Assembly: GCA_021203185.1 (NCBI GenBank)
Contig: JAJQBR010000127.1
Location: 1 to 54,860, forward strand
From: Clostridiales bacterium
Lineage (GTDB): Bacteria; Bacillota; Clostridia; Oscillospirales; Oscillospiraceae
Direction: 5' to 3'
Length of the DNA stretch: 54,860 nt
Shown: positions 33,412 through 41,897 of the stretch, piece after piece
Layout of the letters: each line of letters starts with the position of its first letter
Numbering within the stretch: the first letter of the stretch is position 1
The notes under the pieces: model-generated
Databases searched by the model: none
Seen by the model: the letters and a program-made list of their open reading frames with translations, nothing else
Told to the model about the DNA's origin: nothing
Program-made: the position numbers and the translations under genes

Positions 33412-34317
33412 ATGAAAGAAAAAAAGGGTATGACAAAGGCGGAGAAAAACACCGCCATGTGGGCCTATCTGTTCGTAGCGCCCACGATGATCGGCCTGAT
33501 CGTCTTGAACTTCTACCCCATCTTCAACACCATCTACCAGGCTTTCTGCAAAACCGGCGACTTCGGCAAGGGCAACACTTTCGTCGGTTTTGCCAACTTC
33601 CAGTCCCTGATGGTGGGCAACAACTCCAGCGAGTTCTGGCAGTCCTTGCTGAACACCGTCAAGTATGCTATCATTGAGGTGCCGTTCTCCATCGTCATCG
33701 CGCTGGTGCTGGCCGTTTTCCTGAACCGGAAAAAGATGCACGGCGTCACCGTCTACCGCACCATCTTCTTCCTGCCTATGGTCTGCGCCCCCGCAGCTGT
33801 GGCTATGGTTTGGAAGTGGCTGTACAACCAGCAGTTCGGCCTCATCAACAACCTGTTTGGCACCAGCGTCGCCTGGATCTCCAACCCCAGCATCGCCTGG
33901 ATCTCCGTTGGTATCATCGGCGTGTGGTCCATCATCGGTTACAACATGGTCCTGTTCATCTCCGGTTTGCAGGAGATCCCCGGCGACTACTATGAGGCCG
34001 CCGAGATCGACGGCGCCACCGGCATCCGTCAGTTCTTCAGCATCACCATTCCTCTGCTCAGCCCCACCACCTTCTTCATCGTCCAGACCCGTATCATCGG
34101 CGCTCTGACTGTGTTCGACCTGATGTTCATGGTTATGGACAAGACCAACCAGGCTCTGCCCAAGGTCCAGTCCGTGGTTTACGTGTTCTACACCTACGCT
34201 TTCACCAACGGCAATAAGGGCATGGGCGCCGCAGTTGTCTGCTTGCTGCTGATCTTCATCCTGATCATTACGGCCATCTTGCAGTCCTGCGAGAAGAAGT
34301 TCGTCTTCTACAACTGA
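33412..34317 (+). CDS. sugar ABC transporter permease 1 (MsmF-like)
   Basis: The product is 301 aa with six membrane segments and the CUT1 EAA loop YEAAEIDGATGIRQFFSITIPLL. AAGGAGGGAG precedes the ATG. It forms the inner-membrane channel with the next gene for sugars delivered by the lipoprotein. No ATPase is in this operon; the msmK-like gene at 48381 is the likely partner. Confidence 0.92.
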   Translation: MKEKKGMTKAEKNTAMWAYLFVAPTMIGLIVLNFYPIFNTIYQAFCKTGDFGKGNTFVGFANFQSLMVGNNSSEFWQSLLNTVKYAIIEVPFSIVIALVLAVFLNRKKMHGVTVYRTIFFLPMVCAPAAVAMVWKWLYNQQFGLINNLFGTSVAWISNPSIAWISVGIIGVWSIIGYNMVLFISGLQEIPGDYYEAAEIDGATGIRQFFSITIPLLSPTTFFIVQTRIIGALTVFDLMFMVMDKTNQALPKVQSVVYVFYTYAFTNGNKGMGAAVVCLLLIFILIITAILQSCEKKFVFYN

Positions 34318-34334
34318 GAAAGGGGGAGCAATTA

Positions 34335-35177
34335 ATGGAAAGCGCAAAAGCAAGAGATCGCCTGAACAGCGTCATTATCCACGCGATTCTGGTCATCTTC
34401 TCCATCATCATGATCGTCCCCTTCGCCTGGATGATCCTGACCGCACTGAAAACCAACCAGGAAGCCATCTCCGTCAGCCCCTTCTACATCTTCCCGCAGA
34501 GCGGCTGGCACTGGTCCAACTTCGCCACGGTTTGGAAGTCCTATAACTTCCTGATTCTCTACCAAAACACCCTGCTGATGATCTTCTTCCGTGTGGTCTG
34601 CGCCTGCCTGACCGCCACCATGGCCGGTTACGCCTTTGGCCGCCTGAAGTTCCCCGGCAAGAACATCCTGTTCTCCCTGGTTCTGATTCAGATGATGGTT
34701 CCCTCTCAGATCTTCATCATCCCTCAGTACCTGATGGTTTCCAGTCTGGGGATGCTGAACACCATGTTCGGCCTGGTGTTCCCCGGCATCGTCACCGCGT
34801 TTGGCACCTATCTGTTGAAAACCGGCTATCAGGGCTTGCCCCGCGACCTGGAGGAAGCCGCCGCAATTGACGGCTGTAACATCGGACAGCAGTTCCTGCG
34901 GATCATGATGCCGCTGACCCGCTCTTCGATGGTTTCCCTGGGCATCTTCACCGCCGTGTTCGCGTTCAAGGACCTGATGTGGCCCATGATTGTCTGCTCT
35001 CAGGCGACCACCACCACCCTGTCCGCTGCTCTGGCGAAGATGCAGGGCCAGTATTCCAGCGACTACCCCGCTATGATGGCGGCTGCCGCTCTGGCTGTTT
35101 TGCCGATGGTCATCATCTACATCATCTTCCAGAAGCAGTTCGTCGAGGGCATTGCGACCTCCGGCGGCAAGCTGTAA
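34335..35177 (+). CDS. sugar ABC transporter permease 2 (MsmG-like)
   Basis: The product is 280 aa with six membrane segments and the EAA loop LEEAAAIDGCNIGQQFLRIMMP. It starts 17 bases after permease 1 with AAGGGGGAG. The C-terminal EGIATSGGKL is a common CUT1 permease ending. Expected to pair with the preceding permease. Confidence 0.92.
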   Translation: MESAKARDRLNSVIIHAILVIFSIIMIVPFAWMILTALKTNQEAISVSPFYIFPQSGWHWSNFATVWKSYNFLILYQNTLLMIFFRVVCACLTATMAGYAFGRLKFPGKNILFSLVLIQMMVPSQIFIIPQYLMVSSLGMLNTMFGLVFPGIVTAFGTYLLKTGYQGLPRDLEEAAAIDGCNIGQQFLRIMMPLTRSSMVSLGIFTAVFAFKDLMWPMIVCSQATTTTLSAALAKMQGQYSSDYPAMMAAAALAVLPMVIIYIIFQKQFVEGIATSGGKL

Positions 35178-35218
35178 GATAAACATCGTTTTGTTTTCGG
35201 TGTTTGCACCTGAATCAG

Positions 35219-35242
35219 GGGAGCCTCCCCGCGGAGGCTCCC
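35219..35242 (+). terminator. hairpin after the permease genes (no T run)
   Basis: GGGAGCCTCC pairs with GGAGGCTCCC around CCGC, followed by a second small stem (GACTC/GAGTC). The lack of a T tract makes it a weak terminator, possibly an RNA-stabilising 3' end between the transporter and the regulator. Confidence 0.5.
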
Positions 35243-35306
35243 GAGGGTGACTCTGTGCCGGAGTCGTCGCGTTTGTGATGGCTCCGGCCTCTTTATTTGT
35301 CACTGT

Positions 35307-35334
35307 CTCACATTGCACCCATGTAAAATGTGAG
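35307..35334. promoter_or_regulatory. perfect dyad CTCACATT-N12-AATGTGAG, candidate operator
   Basis: Eight-base arms lie 54 bases before the AraC-type start. The same CTCACATT arm, followed by TTGC, occurs at 31770 before the binding-protein gene. It may be the target of the adjacent AraC-family protein. This is inference from position and symmetry only. Confidence 0.45.
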
Positions 35335-35387
35335 AAAAACGACATAATAACATTTTGCACGATTCGGAAGGAAGGACCGGTGATAAC

Positions 35388-36350
35388 TTGGACAACGCAT
35401 CTACTTTCCATGAAGGCAAACGCTTCCGCTGTCTGGAATATCACCAGAAGCAGACAGAGGACTTATATCTGACCCTGTGCGGCGTGGAACACTGCTTACC
35501 GGACAGCATCTTTTACCCGGAGGGTCGGGCAGGGTATCACCTGCACGTGATCCTCTCCGGCAAGGGTACCATCTGTATTGACGGACGGGAGCAGCGGCTG
35601 CACTTCGGGCAGATGTTCATGACCAAGCCCAACGAGGACGGCTGGTACAAGTCGGACGACAGCGACCCCTGGACCTATTGTTGGATGACCTTCGACGGCG
35701 CCAACGCCGCCTACTACGCTGAGAGCGCTGGGTTCCGGGAGGGGGTCAACACCATGGACTGCTACGTGGACCCACAGGAGTTCCACCACCTGACCCAGCG
35801 GATTCTGGACAGGCCGGAGCTGACCCTGGCCAACGACCTGCTCCGGCTGGGCGTCCTGTTTGAGTACCTGTCTCTGGCGGTGGAGTCCAACTACAAGTCG
35901 TCTCAGGTGGTGCGCCGCCACCACGAGTACGCGCCGGACGTGTACGTCAACCACGCACTGGACTTTATCCGCTACAACTACGCCAGCATCAAGGTCAACG
36001 ACGTGGCCAAGTACATTGGCATCAACCGCAGCTACCTGACCAACATTTTCAAGAAAAAGATGGGGATTTCTCCCCAGGAGTACCTGTTGCAGTACCGGCT
36101 CAGCCGGGGCTGCGAGCTGCTGCTGGAGACCCGGTATTCCATCCAGGAGATTGCCCAGAAAATCGGCTATGAGAACCCGCTGACCTTTTCCAAAACGTTC
36201 AAAAACGTCTACGGCGTCAGCCCCCGGAACTACCGGATGCAGGGCGGGGTGGTTTCCGCCCCCGCTGGGGACAAAAAGGAGACCCCCGCCGAGGACAAGA
36301 AGGTAAGCGACAGCGAGGAAGAAACGCCCCGAAAGGAGCCAACGGAATGA
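35388..36350 (+). CDS. AraC-family transcriptional regulator of alpha-galactoside use
   Basis: I choose the TTG at 35388 (then DNASTFHEGKRF), with AAGGAAGGA eleven bases upstream; the track's 35355 start has no ribosome site. The product is 320 aa. A cupin-like sensor domain (GYHLHVILSGKGTICIDG) is followed by two C-terminal HTHs (VNDVAKYIGINRSYLTNIFKKK; YSIQEIAQKIGYENPLTFSKTFKN) and a charged tail. It overlaps the second alpha-galactosidase by four bases, so they are co-expressed. It is likely an MsmR/RafR-type activator of the transporter and galactosidase. The inducer is inferred to be an alpha-galactoside. Confidence 0.88.
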   Translation: MDNASTFHEGKRFRCLEYHQKQTEDLYLTLCGVEHCLPDSIFYPEGRAGYHLHVILSGKGTICIDGREQRLHFGQMFMTKPNEDGWYKSDDSDPWTYCWMTFDGANAAYYAESAGFREGVNTMDCYVDPQEFHHLTQRILDRPELTLANDLLRLGVLFEYLSLAVESNYKSSQVVRRHHEYAPDVYVNHALDFIRYNYASIKVNDVAKYIGINRSYLTNIFKKKMGISPQEYLLQYRLSRGCELLLETRYSIQEIAQKIGYENPLTFSKTFKNVYGVSPRNYRMQGGVVSAPAGDKKETPAEDKKVSDSEEETPRKEPTE

Positions 36351-38560
36351 GCATCCGCTATGACGAGGAGCAGCGGCTCCTGACCCTGGAGACCCGCAGC
36401 TCCACCTACCAGATGCAGGTGGACAAGTATGGGTTTCTGCACCACCTGTACTACGGACGGCAGGTGGACGGGGCCAATATGGCCTATCTCAACAGCAGCT
36501 ATGACCGGGGCTTTTCCGGCAACCCTTACGACGTGAAGTTTGACCGCACCTTCTCCCTGGACACGCTTCCCCAGGAGTACACCAGCTTTGGCGTAGGCGA
36601 CTTCCGCATCAACGGCCTGTCCGTGGTCAACGGAGACGGCAGCTACGGGGCGGATTTCCGTTACACCGGCCACAAGATCCTGCCGGGGAAATACAGCATC
36701 CCCGCCATGCCCGCCGTCTACGACAACGGCGGCGAGGCAGACACCCTGGAAATCAGTCTGATGGACCCTGTGACCCGGCTGATGGTCAAGCTGCGCTATG
36801 GCGTCTTTGAGGACAAGGATATCATCACCCGCTGCGCGGAGATCGTCAACTGGGGCCAGGAGAACGTGCGGCTGGAGAAGGTGGCCTCCCTCTGCCTGGA
36901 TATGCCCTTTGGCAAGTGGGATCTGGTGCATTTTCATGGCCGCCACTGTATGGAGCGGCAGGTGGAGCGCACCCCGCTGATCCACTCCATCCAGACCATC
37001 GCCTCCAAGCGGGGCATGACCAGCCACCACCACAATCCCTTCGTCATCCTCTGCGACCACGAGGCCACCGAGGACAGCGGCGACTGCTACGGCCTGATGT
37101 TTATGTACTCCGGCAACCACAAGACGGAAATCGAGGTGGACCAGCTGGAGAACACCCGGGTGGTCATGGGCATCCATGACGCGCAGTTCCTGTGGACGCT
37201 GGCCCCCGGCGAGAGCTTCCATACGCCGGAGGTGCTGCTGACCTACAGCTCCAGCGGGTTCACTCAGCTTTCCCACAACTACCACACCATCATTCGCCAC
37301 AACGTCTGCCGGGGCAAGTACAAGCTCGCCCGCCGTCCCCTCCTGCTGAACAACTGGGAGGCCACTTATTTCAACTTCACCAGAGAGAAGCTGCTGCACA
37401 TCGCGGAGCAGGCGGCGGAGCTGGGGGTGGAGATGTTCGTACTGGACGACGGCTGGTTTGGCCACCGGGACAGCGACAACTCCGGCCTGGGTGACTGGTT
37501 CGTCAATGAGGAGAAGCTGCCCGGCGGACTGCACCCACTGATTGAAAAAGTCAATGAGCTGGGGCTGAAATTCGGCTTGTGGATTGAGCCGGAGATGGTC
37601 AACGAGGACTCCGACCTCTACCGCGCCCACCCGGACTGGGCCTTTTCCCTGCCCAACCGCCACCCCATGATGGGCCGGAACCAGCTGGTGCTGGATCTGT
37701 CCCGGCAGGACGTGCGGGATTACCTCTACGAGAGCATCGCCCGCCTGCTGCGGGAAAACCGCATCGAATACATCAAGTGGGACATGAACCGCTCCCTCTC
37801 CGACGTGTACTCCCGCCAGCTGCCCAGAGAGCGGCAGGGGGAGGTCAGCCACCGGTATGTGCTGGGGGTCTACGAGCTGATGGATCGGCTGACGACGGAC
37901 TTCCCCGATGTGCTGTTTGAGGGCTGCGCCGGGGGCGGAGGCCGGTTTGACCCGGGTATCCTCTACTACTCCCCCCAAATCTGGTGCAGCGACGACACAG
38001 ACCCCATCGAGCGCATCAAAATTCAGTACGGCACCTCCTTCGGGTTCCCCGTCTCCAGCATGGGCGCTCACGTCTCAGCCTCTCCCAACCACCAGACGGG
38101 CCGCACCACCCCCCTGAAAACCAGAGGCGTGGTGGCTATGTCCGGCAGCTTTGGCTACGAGCTGGACCCCAACAAGCTCAGCGATGAGGACAAAGAAGAA
38201 GTTCGCCGCCAAATCGCGGATTTCAAGAAATATTACTGGCTGATTCAGGACGGGCTTTACTACCGGCTGACCAAGCCCCAGGACGACGGATTTTACAGCG
38301 CCTGGCAGTTCGTGGCCCGGGACGGCAGCGAGAGCCTCATCAATATGGTGGTCAGCAGCCCCCAGCCCAACTCCGCCCTGGTTCACGTCCGCCTGAAAGG
38401 GCTTGACCCCGACGGCGTTTATATCGACGAGGGACAGGAGCAGCGGCGGTATCGGGGCAGCGCCCTGATGTACGGCGGCTATACCTTCCCGGTACTCAAC
38501 GGCGACTATCCCAGTATGCAGGTCCACCTGGTTCGGGTGGGCGAGGCGGTCAAAGACTGA
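36347..38560 (+). CDS. GH36 alpha-galactosidase (second copy)
   Basis: The product is 737 aa; the start overlaps the regulator stop as ATGA with AAAGGAG upstream. The layout matches the first copy: LLNNWEATYFNF, VLDDGWFG, IEPEMVNEDSDLY, nucleophile in YIKWDMNR (near residue 475) and acid/base in CSDDTD (near 548). The N-terminal domain is clearly diverged from the first copy, so this is an older duplication or separate acquisition. Cytoplasmic, probably acting on galactosides imported by the adjacent ABC system. Confidence 0.94.
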   Translation: MSIRYDEEQRLLTLETRSSTYQMQVDKYGFLHHLYYGRQVDGANMAYLNSSYDRGFSGNPYDVKFDRTFSLDTLPQEYTSFGVGDFRINGLSVVNGDGSYGADFRYTGHKILPGKYSIPAMPAVYDNGGEADTLEISLMDPVTRLMVKLRYGVFEDKDIITRCAEIVNWGQENVRLEKVASLCLDMPFGKWDLVHFHGRHCMERQVERTPLIHSIQTIASKRGMTSHHHNPFVILCDHEATEDSGDCYGLMFMYSGNHKTEIEVDQLENTRVVMGIHDAQFLWTLAPGESFHTPEVLLTYSSSGFTQLSHNYHTIIRHNVCRGKYKLARRPLLLNNWEATYFNFTREKLLHIAEQAAELGVEMFVLDDGWFGHRDSDNSGLGDWFVNEEKLPGGLHPLIEKVNELGLKFGLWIEPEMVNEDSDLYRAHPDWAFSLPNRHPMMGRNQLVLDLSRQDVRDYLYESIARLLRENRIEYIKWDMNRSLSDVYSRQLPRERQGEVSHRYVLGVYELMDRLTTDFPDVLFEGCAGGGGRFDPGILYYSPQIWCSDDTDPIERIKIQYGTSFGFPVSSMGAHVSASPNHQTGRTTPLKTRGVVAMSGSFGYELDPNKLSDEDKEEVRRQIADFKKYYWLIQDGLYYRLTKPQDDGFYSAWQFVARDGSESLINMVVSSPQPNSALVHVRLKGLDPDGVYIDEGQEQRRYRGSALMYGGYTFPVLNGDYPSMQVHLVRVGEAVKD

Positions 38561-38585
38561 GTTTTACGCCGTTTTCCACACACTG

Positions 38586-38609
38586 AGCCTGCCGGAACCC
38601 CGGCAGGCT
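38586..38609 (+). terminator. hairpin after the second alpha-galactosidase
   Basis: A perfect 10-bp stem (AGCCTGCCGG / CCGGCAGGCT) with a four-base loop stands 25 bases past the stop. Only TTA follows, so termination may be weak. The 160-bp element begins 15 bases downstream. Confidence 0.55.
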
Positions 38610-38623
38610 TACGCCCTATCTGC

Positions 38624-38783
38624 GGAAGCTCTGGTTAAATGGACTTGGATGGCTGGGCGAGCAGATTTTGCGCAAATCGAGGCGTAAAATCGCAGGAATC
38701 CTTTGTGGATTTCAAGATTTTACAACGAAGAGTTGCACGAAATATGCCGTCCAGACGCCGGGAGTTATTTAATCAGAGGTTCC
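38624..38783. mobile_element. 160-bp MITE-like element, copy 1
   Basis: It is bounded by imperfect terminal inverted repeats GGAAGCTCTGGTTAAATGG and GGAACCTCTGATTAAATAA (the latter reverse-complemented from the right end). It is the same length as copy 2 at 41651-41810, with 8 differences in 160. An internal stem pairs GTAAAATC with GATTTTAC. It ends 25 bases before the start of the next gene. There is no coding capacity, so any movement would need a transposase supplied in trans. Confidence 0.8.
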
Positions 38784-38808
38784 CTAAACAAAAAGGAGCT
38801 TTCCCCGC

Positions 38809-39501
38809 ATGAAATGGTTACTTTCCTATCTGTCCGCTGAAAAAGAGAAAATCGCCGGGCTGCCTGACCGCAGGGCCAAGGCCGAGTACATCTGGCAGTA
38901 TTACAAGCTGTGGATCATCGGCGTTGTCTGCGGCGTCACCCTGCTGGGGTATGTCATTTACCAGGTGAATACCGCCCTTTCTGAGAACTGGCTCTATGTC
39001 ACCTTTACCAACACCTACGAAGAGGTGGGTACCGGCTCCGACCTGTGGGAGGACTTTGTGGAGTACGCAGGCTTCGACCTTTCGGAGAAGAACGTGATTT
39101 TCAACAACAGCTCTTATTTTGACTACGCCAGCAACCAGGGGTCGGGCAACACCTACTATCAGGTCTTTGTGTCGTATGTGGATGCCGGAACCCTGGACTG
39201 CGTAACCATGGAGGAGGATTCTCTGGTGGCGCTGGGCGCAACCGGACGATTGTTGGACCTGAACAGCGAGGGATGTGCCTCCATCGTGGAGAAGTATGGG
39301 GACCGGCTGGTCTACTGTGAGCCTTATGACGAGGAGTACAGCGACGACCTGGTGCCGGTGGGCATCGATGTCAGCGACACCTGCCTGATGACGGAATACC
39401 ATCTCTACGAGGACAGCTGCGTCATCGGCATTGGCGCGTACAGCCAGAACCTGGACGCGGTGGAACTCTTTTTGGACTATCTGATTGGGGAGGCTTCGTA
39501 A
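38809..39501 (+). CDS. single-pass membrane protein paired with a YesL-like gene
   Basis: The product is 230 aa with AAAGGAG before the ATG. A basic cytoplasmic N-terminus is followed by one membrane helix (LWIIGVVCGVTLLGYVIYQV) and an extracytoplasmic domain rich in Asp, Glu and Tyr. No catalytic motif is recognisable. It ends one base before the YesL-like start, so the two are translationally coupled. Similar pairs near sugar ABC operons are familiar to me from Clostridia, but I cannot assign a function. Confidence 0.75.
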   Translation: MKWLLSYLSAEKEKIAGLPDRRAKAEYIWQYYKLWIIGVVCGVTLLGYVIYQVNTALSENWLYVTFTNTYEEVGTGSDLWEDFVEYAGFDLSEKNVIFNNSSYFDYASNQGSGNTYYQVFVSYVDAGTLDCVTMEEDSLVALGATGRLLDLNSEGCASIVEKYGDRLVYCEPYDEEYSDDLVPVGIDVSDTCLMTEYHLYEDSCVIGIGAYSQNLDAVELFLDYLIGEAS

Positions 39502-39502
39502 C

Positions 39503-40291
39503 ATGGCGGAAATGTTCCGGGGATTTTTGAGCAACGACAGCGCCTTTGGTCGGCTGATGACCCGGCTGGGCATTATCATCGCCGCCAACATCATGTTTAT
39601 GATTTTCAGTCTGCCGCTGGTCACGGCAGGGGCGGCTTATGCAGCATTGTACCATGTGATGTTCAAAACGCTGCGGGGCGACGGGGTCATCAACCCCTTT
39701 AAACAGTTCTGGATTGGCTTCAAAACCAACTTCAAGCAGGCCACCCTTTACTGGGTAATCCTGCTGGCGCTGGTGGCCTTCGGCGCGCTGGATGTGTTCT
39801 GGTGCCGCCAGTTTGGCGGAATCTTTCAGTATTTCATCTACCTGATTTTTGCCTTCGGCCTCATCGCCCTGATTTTGACCCTGTACCTGTTCCCCACCAT
39901 GGCAGCTTTTCAGGACACCATCCCCAATCTGCTGCGCAACGCCTGGTACTTTGCCATCCACAGGCCGCTGAATCTGATCGTCATTTTGTTCTTCAACGTA
40001 TTCCCCCTGTACCTGACTTACACGGACGCGCAGATGATGCCCCTCTACGGCTTCATCTGGGTCACCTGCGGCTTCGGGCTGGTGGCCCTGCTGGGGGCTA
40101 CACTGCTGCTAAAAGAATTTGAGCCTTATTTGCCAAAAGTAGACGCCTGCGGAGACTTTATCCTGGACGAGGAGGACGAGGCGGCCTGGGCGGACAGCCC
40201 GGACGAGCCGGAGCGCCTGAGTGCAGACGGCGGCGCGCCGGAGAAGTCCGAGGCGGAGATACTGGAAGAAATGAAGAAGCTGGGTATGTAA
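39503..40291 (+). CDS. YesL-like DUF624 membrane protein
   Basis: The ATG at 39503 (MAEMFRGFLSNDSAFGRLM) follows GGGGAGG. The product is 262 aa with five membrane segments and the YesL opening FGRLMTRLGIIIAANIMFMIFSLPLVTAGAA. The C-terminal 50 residues are an acidic cytoplasmic tail. YesL proteins are commonly linked to oligosaccharide ABC transporters, but their biochemical role is unknown. A good terminator follows. Confidence 0.85.
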   Translation: MAEMFRGFLSNDSAFGRLMTRLGIIIAANIMFMIFSLPLVTAGAAYAALYHVMFKTLRGDGVINPFKQFWIGFKTNFKQATLYWVILLALVAFGALDVFWCRQFGGIFQYFIYLIFAFGLIALILTLYLFPTMAAFQDTIPNLLRNAWYFAIHRPLNLIVILFFNVFPLYLTYTDAQMMPLYGFIWVTCGFGLVALLGATLLLKEFEPYLPKVDACGDFILDEEDEAAWADSPDEPERLSADGGAPEKSEAEILEEMKKLGM

Positions 40292-40322
40292 AACGTTCCC
40301 TTTCACCCGGAAAACCCCAAAG

Positions 40323-40367
40323 AAAGCGGCCCTTTCCGCCGGTCAGACGGAGAGAGGCCGCTTTTTT
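40323..40367 (+). terminator. intrinsic terminator after the YesL-like gene
   Basis: A 9-bp stem (AAAGCGGCC / GGCCGCTTT) with an inner TCCG/CGGA pairing is followed by a T6 run overlapping the stem end. It lies about 30 bases past the stop. Confidence 0.85.
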
Positions 40368-40505
40368 GCGTGTGAGACGCTTGCATTTCTTCGGAGAAAG
40401 AGGTATCATTTGTTAGGAAAAATGAACAACATACGCTGTTTATTAACGATGTTTTGGGTAAAAAGGGCGCATAATAGACAAAAACGAAGAAAGAAGGGTG
40501 TACCC

Positions 40506-40742
40506 TTGCACTACTATCCTCGTCTGCGCGACCTGAGAGAGGATCACGATCTCACTCAGGGCAAACTGGTCGAGATGCTGGGAATGCACAAAACGACCTA
40601 CGCGAATTATGAACAGGGAAAGCGTGAACCCCCTTTTGAGCTGATCGTCCAGTTGGCAGAGTTTTATAACGTGTCCATTGATTACATAGCAGGCTTCACA
40701 AACACGCCCCGTCCACTGCGAAAAACCAACACAAAAAAATAA
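40506..40742 (+). CDS. small XRE-family HTH regulator
   Basis: I use the TTG at 40506 (then HYYPRLRDLREDHDLTQGKL), preceded by GAAGGG at good spacing; the track's upstream ATG reads through an AT-rich promoter region. The product is 78 aa, essentially one Cro/CI-type helix-turn-helix (LTQGKLVEMLGMHKTTYANYEQGKREPP) with a short C-terminal helix. A DNA-binding protein whose target is unknown. Stand-alone and flanked by terminators. Confidence 0.85.
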   Translation: MHYYPRLRDLREDHDLTQGKLVEMLGMHKTTYANYEQGKREPPFELIVQLAEFYNVSIDYIAGFTNTPRPLRKTNTKK

Positions 40743-40746
40743 AAAG

Positions 40747-40781
40747 GAACCCCGCCGCTTTTGCAAAAGACGGCAGGGTTC
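40747..40781. terminator. bidirectional terminator between the XRE gene and the lipoprotein
   Basis: An 11-bp stem (GAACCCCGCCG / CGGCAGGGTTC) has one mismatch that becomes a wobble pair on the minus strand. It is followed by a long T-rich run on the minus strand and CTCTTATG on the plus strand, so it mainly serves the convergent minus-strand lipoprotein gene. Confidence 0.8.
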
Positions 40782-40799
40782 TCTTATGCTCTGACAGCG

Positions 40800-41627
40800 T
40801 TACCGCACCCGAATGATGACCTCGGCGGTCTGGCCATCGCCGCTGGTGCAGGTGACGGTAGTGGTGCCGGAGGCCACGGCTGTGACCGTGCCGCCGGTGG
40901 GGGAGACGATGGCGATGGCGCGGTCGGCGCTCTCCCAGGTGTACGTTCCGTCGCCGCCGGTGGGGGAGAAGGTGTAGCTGTCGCCCACGCTGGCCAGGGT
41001 GATGTCGTAATAGTCCAGTGCGAGATGCTCCACTGTGCCGGAGGCCGCTGTGTCTTCCTCCTGGGTTTCCTCGTCCTCCTCCGGGACAAAGTCGGGGTTC
41101 ACCGCGTAAACGAAGCTGGGGACGTCCTCCAGGTTGTAGAGCTGGTTGACGTAGTCGATGAGCAGGGCGGAGAAATTTTCAAAGTCGGTCTTTGTCTCCG
41201 CCAGGGAGAGATAGCAGGTGCAGCCGTTGTTGGTGAAGGAGAACTCGCAGTAGTAGATGCTCTCCCCTATGACAGAGACCTCCAGGGCGCTGAACACCTC
41301 AGTGGGGGCTTCGACGCCGCCGGCCATGCCCGCGTTCTCGTACCCGGCCAGGCCCTCCAGCAAATCTTCCTCCAGCGTCATGCGCAGGGTGACGGCGGAG
41401 TCCCCGTCCCGGTACTCCGCCTGTCCAATGACCTCATCCACCACGGCGGCGGCGGTGAAGGTCAGGCCGTCGGCCTCTGGCTCCAACAGGTCGTAGCCCA
41501 GGGCCTCGGACACCTCAGCGGCGGAGCTTTTTTCCTCCACCGTGGGGGACTCGTCCCTGCCGCCGCAGGCGGTGAGGGAGCAGAGCAGGGAAAGAGCCAA
41601 AATAAGAGAGAGTAGTTTTTCCATCAT
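40800..41627 (-). CDS. lipoprotein with a C-terminal Ig-like domain
   Basis: The product is 275 aa. The signal ends in lipobox LTAC. The middle region (residues 30-190) has no family I recognise. An acidic linker (EEDEETQEEDTAASG) leads to a C-terminal all-beta module DSYTFSPTGGDGTYTWESADRA...VTAVASGTTTVTCTSGDGQTAEVIIRV, which fits a bacterial Ig-like (BIG2-type) fold. A cell-surface protein of unknown role. Its start lies 24 bases from the end of the second 160-bp element, so its promoter must lie in or beyond that element. Confidence 0.8.
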   Translation of the reverse strand: MMEKLLSLILALSLLCSLTACGGRDESPTVEEKSSAAEVSEALGYDLLEPEADGLTFTAAAVVDEVIGQAEYRDGDSAVTLRMTLEEDLLEGLAGYENAGMAGGVEAPTEVFSALEVSVIGESIYYCEFSFTNNGCTCYLSLAETKTDFENFSALLIDYVNQLYNLEDVPSFVYAVNPDFVPEEDEETQEEDTAASGTVEHLALDYYDITLASVGDSYTFSPTGGDGTYTWESADRAIAIVSPTGGTVTAVASGTTTVTCTSGDGQTAEVIIRVR

Positions 41628-41650
41628 ACAATCTACCTGATTTCAGAATG

Positions 41651-41810
41651 GGAATCTCTGATTAAATGGCCTTGGATGGCTGGGCGAGCAGATTTTGCGC
41701 AAATCGAGGCGCAGAATCGCAGGAATCCTTTGTGGATTTCAAGATTCTGCAACAAAGAGTTGCACGAAATATGCCGTCCAGACGCCGGGAGTTATTTAAT
41801 CAGAGGTTCC
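41651..41810. mobile_element. 160-bp MITE-like element, copy 2
   Basis: Ends are GGAATCTCTGATTAAATGG and GGAACCTCTGATTAAATAA. It is the same length as copy 1. The internal stem pairs GCAGAATC with GATTCTGC, two compensatory base-pair changes relative to copy 1. It occupies the gap between the lipoprotein start and the galT terminator. Confidence 0.8.
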
Positions 41811-41852
41811 AAAATAAATGGTACTTCACGAAAACTGTGAAGTACCATTTAT
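41811..41852 (-). terminator. intrinsic terminator of galT
   Basis: A perfect 16-bp stem (ATAAATGGTACTTCAC and its complement) with a seven-base loop is followed on the minus strand by TTTT, which touches the end of the 160-bp element. It lies 45 bases past the galT stop. Confidence 0.8.
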
Positions 41853-41897
41853 CTTACCGGTTGAAAGGCATTTTGTCAATCTTTTGGCAGCAGAGAA

